Translations under genes and position numbers: made by a program
Assembly (NCBI RefSeq): GCF_965278975.1
Contig: NZ_OZ257126.1
Coordinates: 3,038,001 to 3,102,000, forward strand
DNA length: 64,000 nt
Source of the DNA: Ferrovibrio sp965278975
Lineage (GTDB): Bacteria > Pseudomonadota > Alphaproteobacteria > Ferrovibrionales > Ferrovibrionaceae
Direction of reading: 5' to 3'
The notes under the pieces: generated by a model
The model's input: only the letters and a program-made list of their open reading frames with translations
Told to the model about the DNA's origin: nothing
The model's database searches: none
In this document: positions 12,601 to 18,237 of the stretch, piece after piece
Numbering within the stretch: position 1 is the stretch's first letter
Layout of the letters: the number at the start of each line of letters is the position of its first letter

Positions 12601-14107
12601 CGGCACCACGGTAACGCTGCATAAGGGCGTGCAGGGCATCGCCAACCTGGCGATCACCGGCAACCTGGTGTTGAATGACAAGCTGAGCGCCGATTCCAAC
12701 CTGGGCATCCTCACGGTCAGCGGCACTTCGGCGCTGAACCATGCCACGATCAACACCACCGGCGCTCAGACCTTTGAAGGTCTGGTCACGCTGGGCCAGG
12801 ACACCACCTTCACCGGCACCACGGTCACGCTGAATGGCGGCGCGGCTGGCGCCACCAAGGCATTGTCCATCGTTGGCAATGGCAGCCTCAAGGGCGATAT
12901 CGGTACGGGCGCGGCGCTCAGCTCGATCTCGGTCAGCGGCACCACAACCCTGGCCGGCGGCACTATCGTCACCAGCGGCAACCAGGGCTATACGGGTGCT
13001 GTCAATCTCACCGGCAATCATGTGCTGACCACCAATAGCGGCCAGATAACCTTTGGCAGCACGGTGGATAGCACCAGCCACAGCAATCTGACGCTGAACC
13101 TTGGCGATGTTGCGCATAGCTTCAGCCATGCCTTCGGCACCACCAATGCGCTGGGTGTGCTGACCATCAGTTCCGGCAGCAATGGCAGTGTCAGCTTCAA
13201 CAGCAATGCCCATATCAAGACCACCGGCGATCTGATCTTGAACAACATTGCCACGCTGCTGCTGCCGGCCAATATCGATGCCGGCGGTGCCATCACCATC
13301 GGCGTCCTTACCAGCAATACCGGCGAACCGCAGGCTATCAGCGGCATCACGCCGACGCTGGCGGCCGGCGAGGTGAAGATCAAGGCGGGTGGCAATATCG
13401 TGATGGCCGGCCTTTCGGGCAGCGAAACCGATCTGACGATCAGTTCCAGCGGCGGCTATATCAAGATCGGCAGCAAGAACACGGATGAGAGCGGTCCGCA
13501 GCCGACCAAGAAGATCGTGGTCAAGACGCTGAAGTCGGATCAGGCCAGCAGCATCAACATGTACGGTACCGTGGCTGATCGTTCCGATGCCACCGCGGCC
13601 TATATCGTCGGTCCGCTGAAGGGGCCGCCGTATTACATCAATGACATGCGCTGGGGCCCGATTGAGAACCAGGTGACGATCCCGCAGAGCGTGGTGCCGC
13701 CGATCACCACGATCCCGACCTCGCCGCAGGCCGGGGCCTTGTTCACCCGTACGGTGGATGCCGGCGGCCTGAATCCGAACGCGATTGCTCCCTTCCTGGC
13801 GCCGAATGTGCTTAACTTCTCAAGCGCACCGACCTTCACTGTGGCGCCTTCCGTCCCGCAGGGCGGCGGCGTGAACCCGACCGGCGTGGTACCGTCTTCC
13901 AGCGGCGCACCGCTCGGTACTGGTTCTGGTGGCGGATCATCGCAGAGTGGCGGGGCCAACCCGACCGGCGTGGTACCATCTTCCAGCGGCAGCCCGGTCG
14001 GCGGTACTGGTGCCGGCGGCAGCGGTGGCGCAACCGGCGGTAGCCAGCCCGGCCAGCCGAACTCCGATCAGCAGCAACAGCAGCAGCAGGGTGCAGCAGC
14101 GCAGTAA
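623..14107 (+). CDS. Giant filamentous-hemagglutinin-type TpsA exoprotein (4494 aa)
   Basis: ATG at 623 is chosen because it follows the TpsB stop by 10 bases and gives a long export leader: basic residues, then a hydrophobic stretch ending A-Q-A near residue 72. The TPS secretion domain follows (about 73-330), with the diagnostic N-P-N-G-V-F-F-G motif at about 155-162; TpsB recognises this domain in the periplasm. Residues ~350-4350 are degenerate repeats rich in Gly, Ser, Thr, Ala and Asn, with recurring patterns such as GSIGTSGTAL and LTLxAGGSI, expected to fold as a very long beta-helix on the cell surface. I saw no cysteine. The last ~110 residues are Pro/Gly/Ser-rich, hold two N-P-T-G-V-V-P-S-S-S-G copies and end in a seven-Gln run. 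Likely role is adhesion or biofilm; no enzymatic or toxin domain is visible. Confidence 0.9.
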   Translation: MDRARHFTSPRISGHSLKFRLLASVTSLLPLSDQRPNLVGSSRSARRKSAALTAAAGAYALSSLITGAQAQTLPQGGNVVAGSASINQATPNSLNIVQTTNSAIINWQSFSIGAGQSVNFQQPSAASVTLNRVLGNDPSAIFGTLTANGTVMLVNPNGVFFGPGSRVDVGGLVATTANIKDADFMAGKYLFGTPGNANAQVVNQGDISIKDTGLAALVAPRVHNSGVIRARLGKVALGAAQSFTLDFYGDGLLSFGVGAEASNALVVNSGQIAADGGVVELSARAVKGVIDNVINTSGVVQAKSVGMQNGKIVLSGGSAGKVEISGTVDATGGNAGETGGKVVATGADISVAAGTSINVSGQAGGGQIALGSDGSGVRGRADGMWSDTVSVAGSAQLKADAIDNGDGGLVTVLSNDRTVFAGSISARGGANGGNGGFAEISSHKDIHLTGSADLRAPKGETGTLLIDPTTLKIVSGSGGTQDTAGNDGNIAAGDSDSGANTISQAVLEGLNATTNIVLEASGLITVDTMTNGVLNLQTGSGNSFTLRSTTSGGITFTDAATEIRTSGGAIKLEANGPGSSITNVGKLTSNGGDISLLSTGAVTLANTINAGAGTLTIQAANGDITATSNALARGAAVNLVASGSIGSASQALALNSGTLSLKTGGSFYLANQADFNSLTVNTTHASTSATGTYQLTANGQTFTIADSTTETAIAFTNGGGANLSWTSDRSLKSNGIAAGGTVKLTSTGGDILQGSGVITGTSFDFLAKGSSGTNGAIGASGNALALQSTGASSLSTASGSGNTFVSQAGSGNLTLSSIANSGTGNATIEAAGTIIVGNVALGSSSLTLKAGGSILNDANAATSITANTLSLTAQGGSIGTSGTALTASGGTVSALNASSGGIYLNTASTANFSNVVSGSGAIQLNTGTGSASVTSLTGDGTNAVSITATTGISIASLNAGNADVTLNATAGSISNSTGGITANKVTATAVGSSSSISLALATIKELVATAGSNISVTNTGALTLSSITSGAGNITATASGDITVNKLTSGVSNTTTLTATGGSIIAATGNKITTSSLTLTGNAIGSTGTHLNTSVATLSIDNKGSYYIDNTGPLLTSLTIKNTHDGSTANTLHLTAPDMAYTVTDDGSKTTLSEINSTNLTVFSFTSDKTLVVGQLDLENVTTVKLSTTGSIIDDANKNTRITGKAISLTASENVGEGGNLIGLNTISLAVKTGGNLLLENINHFNELGIESTHKDSGVDYTYTIKAQHLDFAMTDASATGYTFTRVIDSGYGANGSLNTFSFTGDRSIVLGNINTGTNKYTTEQMSEPTTTNPAVAFKSTNGHIKDDGNDTTAVQATFISLQATQGIGGSAGSADIDVVAKGLVAVASNGGVYINALRTITSDGLNTPLVLGAADRLGNGFSATGDMVVKLAVGDIQIGAGSLGSVIGAVTLQATAGSIINSSSNTIVSGGKLTLSASESIGSSTAAVRYRASEIDATATYGSITLYFTGGGGITTSKLNDISSAGSLAVGSDSSNNITLGSILVSNSGSSITISGAANINDDGNDATLIRGNEVSLTAQTGIGNTAQVKLDATKLTVSSGGAVNVTSSDTLTNLTVTRATATGGVSITGQGQSFTLAETSSLYTLSALTSSSDLNFTLNAQGSSKTVQLAAASVGSGGKFTVVADGGITSNGSGSDKITAGEVSLKAGSTSSIGASGSAIQVNSSKLTLNAGRNIYVNSALALTHVYVTSTNATTASGTASNFGITGASGAVISISDSGTAQSVDVTGNITDFSLINQKNISVSEIVATGAVVLTTASGGANSNITMSGGGAITGSSITLSANGTGTGNGSIGTSTRSVKTQAATLNLTSNGNIYIDNSSVALTTLSVTSTHKSVATSDINTYSFTNVGTGRSVSISETGGTQSVAMSSGSGAMDFSYAVDRAISTETIDAGTSSTGKITLTSTGGATGVAGVIDRSSGTLTAGEIILSANVSTNSAVTATTATQKLSLTTGGDLNVSNTGTLTDLTLGLSGKKSSTSYTHSLSSTGLTFTVDEVVQSSSLSAFKLTTISQSGLNLTVNTDRTMQVGTVNIGSGTAKLTAGTTSGNTFNGAAINSVNTSSLLTAGRLEMTGSSIGNATSGQTIFYGNVGTLKATATSITYQNASSLALDGISTRTTNSTGSVTLTVSSGSLTQASSSTEKLSTGSLNLKVANGSIGTSGTALQIEADQLTLTSGLNVYFNNSADLAKLDWTLTHSSTSNSYGITGKNLSATIGTSSASGSTTFTNFVDTSGLDFSLSVDTNLVLGTVTAQSGHALSFTTTGTTKNITTVNTSRSLAADKVSLTATGSIGVSGTAIQTTARDLFINTVGAVHLNNSTVDLQTLSITSTQATGGTAPTFGITGQNLTLSIAETAGRAAVEVTDTTGLDFTFTTVRPQSLGTIDLTSAGTLSMTSSGSILSSGPGVTAGSITLTGTSLGEDGNLLAINTPLLTLATGGDVYIASGQHLEKLKLTNSTSTSTANRTFAITGIKLDGTIGMEVAGSFSNAGGAVFTSITDTSGLDFEFVASHAVTLGTVNLGKANLFTVTGNSGIKETDGTSSILAGKVTLSAASGAVGQASGTGGGLLDITASSVAVTANNGAYLDLKQKTQVNIVSGGASEVKSSDGDLAFGSVDMNGAALTINVTNGSLISGSLGNAGALNITASGAIGSQDSKITTSANSGGTTTLTASAGGGIYLNESYNLTVSSMTAGDDVALQVGSSGSSNFTLAGALTATGKSVAITVNGTGSIKSSTASSIDAASLTLKAAGGSIGESTSSTTKMKTTATNLSLYSSKNIYVAGSNDLTDLYIDRAAQSNSNSNSSGTMEITATSLTFTATDNGTATTLTNVTDTTGLNFSYLSRGNIIVNKIDVGSGKALFNAQQGNSSTAATITATGTNKITAGDLTLTTNTSSGSAIGSSSTALGLSVSSLTASTSGDLYVKNAAGMSVSASNSSGDMSIVADTGDLTLTSLSMSSAKALTLKATTGGISYGGSLTAGNSGSITLEAANSIGSAADGLNLSLSGTASLNTKVTGTGGIYLDISGSPTGGITALANNGPITINGSGNLKIASATITTDALGNDIAIRSTGGSLTLATVTAGANYGAVSIIGTSIISDTVSAVTGSNVLVKATTTGIGVSGTPLVVGGKSVSLQSNNSAIYVKTSSDTTLTSVTSGTGLINITQSGGLLYLASLVNTGGISVTSGANTVVVGAINAGTGAVSIIASTSGGKVLDDGLTTTRIVGGALTLTGSEAVGTSAAHMQTTATSLSVASNVNGSGIYIDDNSTSAITLSVRARAGNAEITTAGATTVTQLKADAGSVKLAGSSGDITLTTIEADTTSGTAEITSAGKILGGTTSGDHVTAHTLKLTSASGIGTLTDFAAGTGTAVKVNVTSIDTLEATAANSVINIAKTGALSLNGGLLSIGSGGSAYIAATGNLTLTHAVGNTVTNLALVSGGTLTLPNATQSVTGTLVLSGTTDVVKTGGADRTFTLSGDALKFSSGAAGGDTKLVTTTTSLDASLTGTGNLTVENTGNLSTGKFSTSNGDITATSSTGITATNVVVGGTNKTATIKATTGDVTATTLNAGGTGTIKLVAEAGSVLMGTTPSLTGNTLDITSFAGIGSSVSPFTTSFANFAAKVTGTGDIHLGFSGAGTTGTLITTDGDIYVTAAGTLTVDGSKITAGNSGNLSLKSTGAVSLTNGYTNNGANTAKSGVSIEGSNILLSAINTSGAQSYKGNTTANGNLTAKSIQVTGELYTETNLTFDTSAVNGDINVTGQLDGRTNNVSFTAGTGKVTFGTDAFNLGTLSISAGNISLVGVASEGTQSYTGATETKGNHSSNNAAINFNGATKLLDETTISTAGGAVNFNSTLDGASKLTINSGAGDAKFVGAVGNTTRLGELIVNSTGATSFGGVLKANSVLTNAGGTLAINGGSVDTTGTQEFNEIVVLGANTTLTGTTVTLHKGVQGIANLAITGNLVLNDKLSADSNLGILTVSGTSALNHATINTTGAQTFEGLVTLGQDTTFTGTTVTLNGGAAGATKALSIVGNGSLKGDIGTGAALSSISVSGTTTLAGGTIVTSGNQGYTGAVNLTGNHVLTTNSGQITFGSTVDSTSHSNLTLNLGDVAHSFSHAFGTTNALGVLTISSGSNGSVSFNSNAHIKTTGDLILNNIATLLLPANIDAGGAITIGVLTSNTGEPQAISGITPTLAAGEVKIKAGGNIVMAGLSGSETDLTISSSGGYIKIGSKNTDESGPQPTKKIVVKTLKSDQASSINMYGTVADRSDATAAYIVGPLKGPPYYINDMRWGPIENQVTIPQSVVPPITTIPTSPQAGALFTRTVDAGGLNPNAIAPFLAPNVLNFSSAPTFTVAPSVPQGGGVNPTGVVPSSSGAPLGTGSGGGSSQSGGANPTGVVPSSSGSPVGGTGAGGSGGATGGSQPGQPNSDQQQQQQQGAAAQ
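14069..14091 (+). repeat. Glutamine-codon (CAG/CAA) run at the 3' end of the giant TpsA gene
   Basis: Seven consecutive Gln codons, six CAG and one CAA, just before the stop codon. Being a triplet repeat, length change would alter the tail by whole residues and not shift the frame. Confidence 0.6.
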
Positions 14108-14124
14108 ACTGCTATACTGCTGCC

Positions 14125-14913
14125 ATGCCGCGTAAGTCGAAAAGAGGTTCCGCGTTGAACACCCCAGCATCCACTGACAGTGCCGCCCCGGCGGCGGCGC
14201 TGCCGCTTTTCTATAAGCAGCCAAGCCCGCTCATCGCCGACCGCGATGCCGAATTGACCATGGCTGGCACCGGCGATTACCGCTTTGCCGCCATCACCAA
14301 TTCGCTGCCGCTGGTGGCGAGCGAACTGCCGGTGGCCTGCAAGTTCTTCCCGATCCTGTTCAGCGAAGGTACGGCGCCGCAGATGGTGGCGTTGCTCGGC
14401 CTGCGCTCGGGCGAGAACCTGTTCGTCGATGCCGAGGGGCGCTGGAGCGAAGGCACCTATATCCCGGCCTATGTGCGGCGCTATCCGTTCATCTTCCTCG
14501 AAAGCGACGACCGCTCGGAATACACGCTCTGCATCGATCTGGCGGCGCCCGGCGTGGGCAAGGAGGGCGGCAGCCGGCTGTTCGAGAATGGCGAGCCGAC
14601 TGACTTTACCCGCGCGGCTCTGGATTTCTGCCGCGAATACCAAGCGCATTTCAGCTTCACGGCCGAATTCACCGCTGCCCTGCATGCGGCCGACCTGCTG
14701 GTCGAAAACCGTGCCGATGTCACCCTGGCGGATGGCGAACGCTTGAGCCTCTCGGGTTTCCAGGTGATCGACGAGGCGCGTTTCAATGCTCTGCCGGATG
14801 AGACCTTCCTGCAATGGCGCCAGCGCGGCTGGCTGCATCTGGTCTATTGCCACTTCATTTCCATCGGTAATTGGGGCGCCCTGGTGGATCGCTCCGTGCC
14901 GAAGGCCGCCTAG
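14125..14913 (+). CDS. SapC family protein
   Basis: 262 aa, starting 17 bases after the TpsA stop, so probably in the same transcript. The body matches the SapC family (Pfam SapC): L-P-L-F-Y-K near the N-terminus, a central F-P-I-L-F-S/P-x-Y-V-R-R-Y-P-F-I-F block, S-G-F-Q-V-I-D-E, and a terminal G-W-L-H-L-V-Y-x-H x-x-S-I-G-N-W. In Campylobacter the gene of this name lies in the S-layer secretion locus; in alphaproteobacteria the function is unproven. No signal peptide or membrane segment is seen. A TTG codon at 14155, seven bases after AAGAGG, is a credible alternative start that would remove 10 residues. Its position behind a TPS exoprotein suggests a surface-protein role, which is inference. 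Confidence 0.8.
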   Translation: MPRKSKRGSALNTPASTDSAAPAAALPLFYKQPSPLIADRDAELTMAGTGDYRFAAITNSLPLVASELPVACKFFPILFSEGTAPQMVALLGLRSGENLFVDAEGRWSEGTYIPAYVRRYPFIFLESDDRSEYTLCIDLAAPGVGKEGGSRLFENGEPTDFTRAALDFCREYQAHFSFTAEFTAALHAADLLVENRADVTLADGERLSLSGFQVIDEARFNALPDETFLQWRQRGWLHLVYCHFISIGNWGALVDRSVPKAA

Positions 14914-14932
14914 CGGTTTACGAGGTATCGTC

Positions 14933-15547
14933 ATGTTCCAGCGTATTCTCTCCGCTTTCATCCTGCTTGCCGGCCTCAGCCTGGCGCCTGCCATGGCGCA
15001 GGAAAAAGCCAGTGTCGATGGCTTCCGCAGCGCCAAGTTCGGCATGGACGAGGCGGCCGTGCGCAAGGCGGCAACGACAGATTTCGGCAAGACGGCGGCC
15101 AATATCACGGTCGAAACCAACCAGCTCGAAAAGACCAAGGTATTGTCGCTGAATGCCGATGACTTGGTGCCGGGCACCGGGCCTGGCCGGGTTTCCTACA
15201 CCTTCGGCTTCACCAGCCAGAAGCTGATGCAGGTGAGCATCGCCTGGATCGGCAAGCAGGCGAATGACCAGGAAAATACCCGCCTGCGCAATATCGCGGC
15301 GGCTCTGCAAGCCTATTTCGCACAGCAAGGCTATGTGAAAGACAGCGTCATGCTGGAGGGCACGCTGCAGGATGGCACCCAGGTCGGTTTCCGTGGCATG
15401 GATGAGAAGGGCCGCATGACACTGCTGCGCTATTCCATCGGCCGCACCGATGACAAGGGCAAGCAGGATCTGCCGGTGGTGGTGCTCACCTACACCGAGA
15501 ACCCGAAGAACCCGGATATCTTCCGCATCAAGCCGGGCTCGTTCTAA
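14933..15547 (+). CDS. Small secreted/periplasmic protein of unknown function
   Basis: 204 aa. The ATG at 14933 is preferred over an upstream in-frame one because it opens a clean signal peptide (M-F-Q-R then a hydrophobic core ending A-M-A, cleavage near residue 22). The mature part begins with F-R-S-A-K-F-G-M-D-E-A-A-V-R-K-A, a pattern typical of small periplasmic proteins with a 'flow from residues like x-F-G-M-s-x-x-x-v' start. It then has two beta-rich halves, ending Y-T-E-N-P-K-N-P-D-I-F. No enzyme motif is recognised. It starts 19 bases after the SapC gene and is probably co-transcribed with it. Function unknown; a periplasmic accessory to the upstream surface proteins is a guess from position only. 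Confidence 0.7.
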   Translation: MFQRILSAFILLAGLSLAPAMAQEKASVDGFRSAKFGMDEAAVRKAATTDFGKTAANITVETNQLEKTKVLSLNADDLVPGTGPGRVSYTFGFTSQKLMQVSIAWIGKQANDQENTRLRNIAAALQAYFAQQGYVKDSVMLEGTLQDGTQVGFRGMDEKGRMTLLRYSIGRTDDKGKQDLPVVVLTYTENPKNPDIFRIKPGSF

Positions 15548-15615
15548 GCCGCTTCCCTGCCGCGAGGCATGCTGTATAACCGCCTGAGCGTTCAATAGGA
15601 CGCGAGGGAGGGAAT

Positions 15616-16422
15616 ATGGATTTGCATCTGCGTGGCCGCCGCGCCCTGATTACCGGTGGTTCCAAGGGTATCGGCCTGGCTACGGCCAGGGTTCTGGCAG
15701 CGGAAGGCTGCGATCTGCTGCTGGTCGGCCGCTCTGCTGCGGCGCTGGCGGAAGCGCAGCAGGCGCTGCATGGGCGCTACAATGGCCGCGTTGAGATCAT
15801 TGCCAGCGATGTCGGTGCGCCTGGGGCTGCCGAGCAACTGGCGGCGGATGCCGGCCATCTGGATATCCTGATCAACAATGCCGGCAGTATTCCCGGCGGC
15901 GATCTGCTGGCGGTGGACGAGGCGACCTGGCGTGCCGCCTGGGACCTCAAGGTGTTCGGCTATATCAATCTCACCCGTGCCGTCTATCGCGCTATGGCGG
16001 CGCGGCGCCAGGGCATGATTCTGAATGTGATCGGCATGGCCGGCGAGCGGCCCGATGGCCCCTATATCGCCGGCAGCAGCGGCAATGCCGCGCTGATGGC
16101 GTTCACCCGGGCGCTGGGCGGCGAAAGCGTGGAGCAGGGCATCCGCGTGCTGGCGGTGAATCCCGGCCTGGTGGCGACGGATCGCCTGGTCAACCTGCTG
16201 CGGCCGCGCGCCGCCGAGGTGCTGGGCGATGCCGAACGCTGGCAGGAACTGCTGGATTTCCTGCCCATCGGCCGCGCTGCGACGCCGGAGGAAATCGCCG
16301 ATGTGGTGGCCTTCATGGTCTCCGACCGTGCCGCCTATGTCAGCGGCACGGTGGTGACCGTGGATGGCGGCTTCACCGGGCGCGGCAATATCTGGGGACC
16401 CCGCCCGCCGAAGCGCGGCTAG
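15616..16422 (+). CDS. SDR-fold oxidoreductase, atypical active site
   Basis: 268 aa with a strong GGGAGG site before the ATG. The nucleotide-binding motif T-G-G-S-K-G-I-G (about 14-21) and N-N-A-G (about 90-93) are intact, and the C-terminus has the usual V-S-G-T-V-V-T-V-D-G-G. The active-site segment, however, reads G-S-S-G-N-A-A-L where classical SDRs have Y-x-x-x-K-A-A-L, so both the catalytic Tyr and Lys are replaced when aligned on A-A-L. The protein may bind NAD(P) without classical dehydrogenase chemistry, or use another residue. It is convergent with the crotonase gene (3 bases between stops) and near a CoA catabolic block. Fold certain; reaction unknown. Confidence 0.85.
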   Translation: MDLHLRGRRALITGGSKGIGLATARVLAAEGCDLLLVGRSAAALAEAQQALHGRYNGRVEIIASDVGAPGAAEQLAADAGHLDILINNAGSIPGGDLLAVDEATWRAAWDLKVFGYINLTRAVYRAMAARRQGMILNVIGMAGERPDGPYIAGSSGNAALMAFTRALGGESVEQGIRVLAVNPGLVATDRLVNLLRPRAAEVLGDAERWQELLDFLPIGRAATPEEIADVVAFMVSDRAAYVSGTVVTVDGGFTGRGNIWGPRPPKRG

Positions 16423-16425
16423 AGA

Positions 16426-17223
16426 TCAGCGCCCAATGAAGCGTGCCTCGCGCTTCTCGCGGAAGCTGTCGGTGCCTTCCTTGATATCGGCAGTATCGCC
16501 AAGATCGCGGAACGAGCGTGACTCGAAACGCAGGCCATCTTCCGGCGGCCGGCCCAGGCTGCGCAGCATCACTTCCTTGCCAAAACGCTGCGCCAGCGGG
16601 CCACGGCTGGCCAGCTTCGCGGCATAGGCCAGGGTTTCGTCCAGCAGCTTTTCCGCCGGCAGCACGCGATTGATCAGGCCGATGCGGAGCGCGTGCTCGG
16701 CATCGATGCGGTCGCCGGAGAGGAACATCTCCATCGCATTGCCCAGGCCGACGATGTGGGGCAGTCGGATCAGTGCGCCGTCGCAGGGATGGAAACCCCA
16801 TTTCACGTCCTGGATCGCAAACTCCGCATTTGGCGCGGCAAAACGGATATCGCAGGCCAAGGCGATCTCGAATCCGCCGGAAATAGCGAAGCCGTTCACC
16901 GCTGCCACGATCGGCTTGAAGATTTCCAGGCCGCGCGTGATGCCACCGATGCCGAGCCCGTTGGTATAGCGTTCACGGAATGCCGGTGCCGGGCTGGTGC
17001 CGAAATTCATCGTGTAGGTCTTGAGGTCGGCGCCGGCGCAGAAAGCCTTGTCACCAGCCCCGGTAAGCACCGCGACGCGCGCATCCGCGTCGGCATCGAA
17101 GCGCCGGAAAGCCTCGACCAGCGCATCATTGGCGGTGAAATCAAGCGAGTTCATCTTCGCCGCGCGGTTGATGGTGATCAGCCGCACCGCACCATGGCTT
17201 TCATACAGGATATCGTCAGGCAA
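16426..17223 (-). CDS. Enoyl-CoA hydratase/isomerase (crotonase) family protein
   Basis: 265 aa. The start is a TTG at 17223 with GGAGG seven bases upstream; no ATG lies nearby. The first oxyanion-hole motif C-A-G-A-D-L-K is at 62-68 and the second, N-G-F-A-I-S-G-G, near 108-115, both typical of crotonases acting on acyl-CoA thioesters. In the region where hydratases carry P-E-(I/L) the sequence is I-Q-D-V-K-W-G, so Asp stands near the usual catalytic Glu. Exact chemistry (hydratase, isomerase, hydrolase) is therefore open. It is transcribed away from the TetR gene; the two 5' ends are ~110 bases apart, so the regulator may control it. It probably serves the same acyl-CoA pathway as the genes at 18-26 kb. 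Confidence 0.88.
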   Translation of the reverse strand: MPDDILYESHGAVRLITINRAAKMNSLDFTANDALVEAFRRFDADADARVAVLTGAGDKAFCAGADLKTYTMNFGTSPAPAFRERYTNGLGIGGITRGLEIFKPIVAAVNGFAISGGFEIALACDIRFAAPNAEFAIQDVKWGFHPCDGALIRLPHIVGLGNAMEMFLSGDRIDAEHALRIGLINRVLPAEKLLDETLAYAAKLASRGPLAQRFGKEVMLRSLGRPPEDGLRFESRSFRDLGDTADIKEGTDSFREKREARFIGR

Positions 17224-17336
17224 GATGTTTCCTCCTTTTTTATGGTGTCCAGGGTGGGCTCATCCTGGCGAATGGACAGCGCGCTGCCAAGGCTCTATGG
17301 TCCGCTGAACAAGAAACCACAAATGTGGCAGGCGGC

Positions 17337-17981
17337 ATGGCGGGTAAGAAGACCTGGGGCGATGTGGTGCCGGATCCGGCGCAAAGGCATCAGCTCAAGC
17401 GCGACGTTTTGATCAAGAAGGCGGCCGACGCCTTCCGCCGCAAGGGCTTTCACACCACGTCGATGGCCGACATCGCCGCCACCCTCGGCGTCACCAAAGC
17501 CGCGCTCTACCGCTATATTTCCGGCAAGGAAGAGATTCTCTACATCCAGCATTGTCACACTATGGATCTGGGTGAGGCAGCCCTGCGTCACGGTAAACGC
17601 AACGGTAAGAACGGCCTGGAGAAAACGTTGCTCGCATTGCAGCATTTCCTCGCCACCTATGCCGATAGCAGCATCACTGGTGGCGCGCTTACCGACCTGG
17701 AAGCCTTGCAGGCCGATCAGCGCCGCGAAATCACCAAGCGCCGCGATCATTTTGAACGCACTCTGCGTGGATTCGTTACCGAAGGCATCGCCGATGGCAG
17801 TGTGCGGCCCTGTGATCCGCGCATGGCGATCCTTACCATCATGGGGTCAGTGAACTGGCTGTCGCGCTGGTATGATCCCAAGGGGGGCTGGAGTGCCCGC
17901 GAAGTCGCCGATGGCATGGTGGACGTATTCGCTGCCAGCCTGCGCGCGCCGCCGAAGCCGGCACCAAAGCGCAAGAAGTAG
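17337..17981 (+). CDS. TetR/AcrR family transcriptional regulator
   Basis: 214 aa from ATG 17337 (a GTG at 17325 would add four residues). The N-terminal helix-turn-helix is clear at about 22-70: A-D-A-F-R-R-K-G-F, T-S-M-A-D-I-A, L-G-V-T-K-A-A-L-Y-R-Y and G-K-E-E-I-L. The C-terminal half is the ligand domain, and the tail is basic (P-K-P-A-P-K-R-K-K). It is placed between a divergent crotonase gene and the Liv/thiolase/ligase operon. A 16-bp inverted repeat in the 256-bp gap before that operon is a good operator candidate. TetR proteins in such settings usually repress and are released by an acyl-CoA or the substrate; that is inference here. Confidence 0.9.
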   Translation: MAGKKTWGDVVPDPAQRHQLKRDVLIKKAADAFRRKGFHTTSMADIAATLGVTKAALYRYISGKEEILYIQHCHTMDLGEAALRHGKRNGKNGLEKTLLALQHFLATYADSSITGGALTDLEALQADQRREITKRRDHFERTLRGFVTEGIADGSVRPCDPRMAILTIMGSVNWLSRWYDPKGGWSAREVADGMVDVFAASLRAPPKPAPKRKK

Positions 17982-18157
17982 GCTCATTCTCGCCTTATAG
18001 GTTGAGAGAGTGCTGGGTATCGCGCCACGCAGTCGGTGTGGCGGGCGGATTTCATATGCGCACGACTGGAGTTTCGCGCTGCGGCATCATGCTGCGGCGC
18101 GTCAATTATTGTTTGAAGATTCCGATTGCTTTTCTCGCGAACCATAATTTACGCTTG

Positions 18158-18173
18158 GTGAACCACGGTTCAC
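18158..18173. promoter_or_regulatory. Candidate TetR operator upstream of the Liv operon
   Basis: Perfect inverted repeat with 7-bp arms and a 2-bp centre, GTGAACC-AC-GGTTCAC, 65 bases before the binding-protein ATG. A CATAAT hexamer at 18143-18148 could be a -10 element, which would place the operator just around the transcription start. No matching copy was seen upstream of the crotonase/TetR pair. Confidence 0.5.
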
Positions 18174-18237
18174 TTTCAGGAAGCGGTTGCGTTCCCCTGG
18201 ATTTGCCGCCGATGGCACAAAAACGGAGGAAACGGGA

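Noticed and set aside
926..13213. Many long minus-strand frames opposite the giant TpsA (for example 7433-9385 and 9722-11674)
   Set aside because: They are antisense shadows of repetitive GC-rich codons, with odd Gly/Ala/Arg/His composition and no family features.
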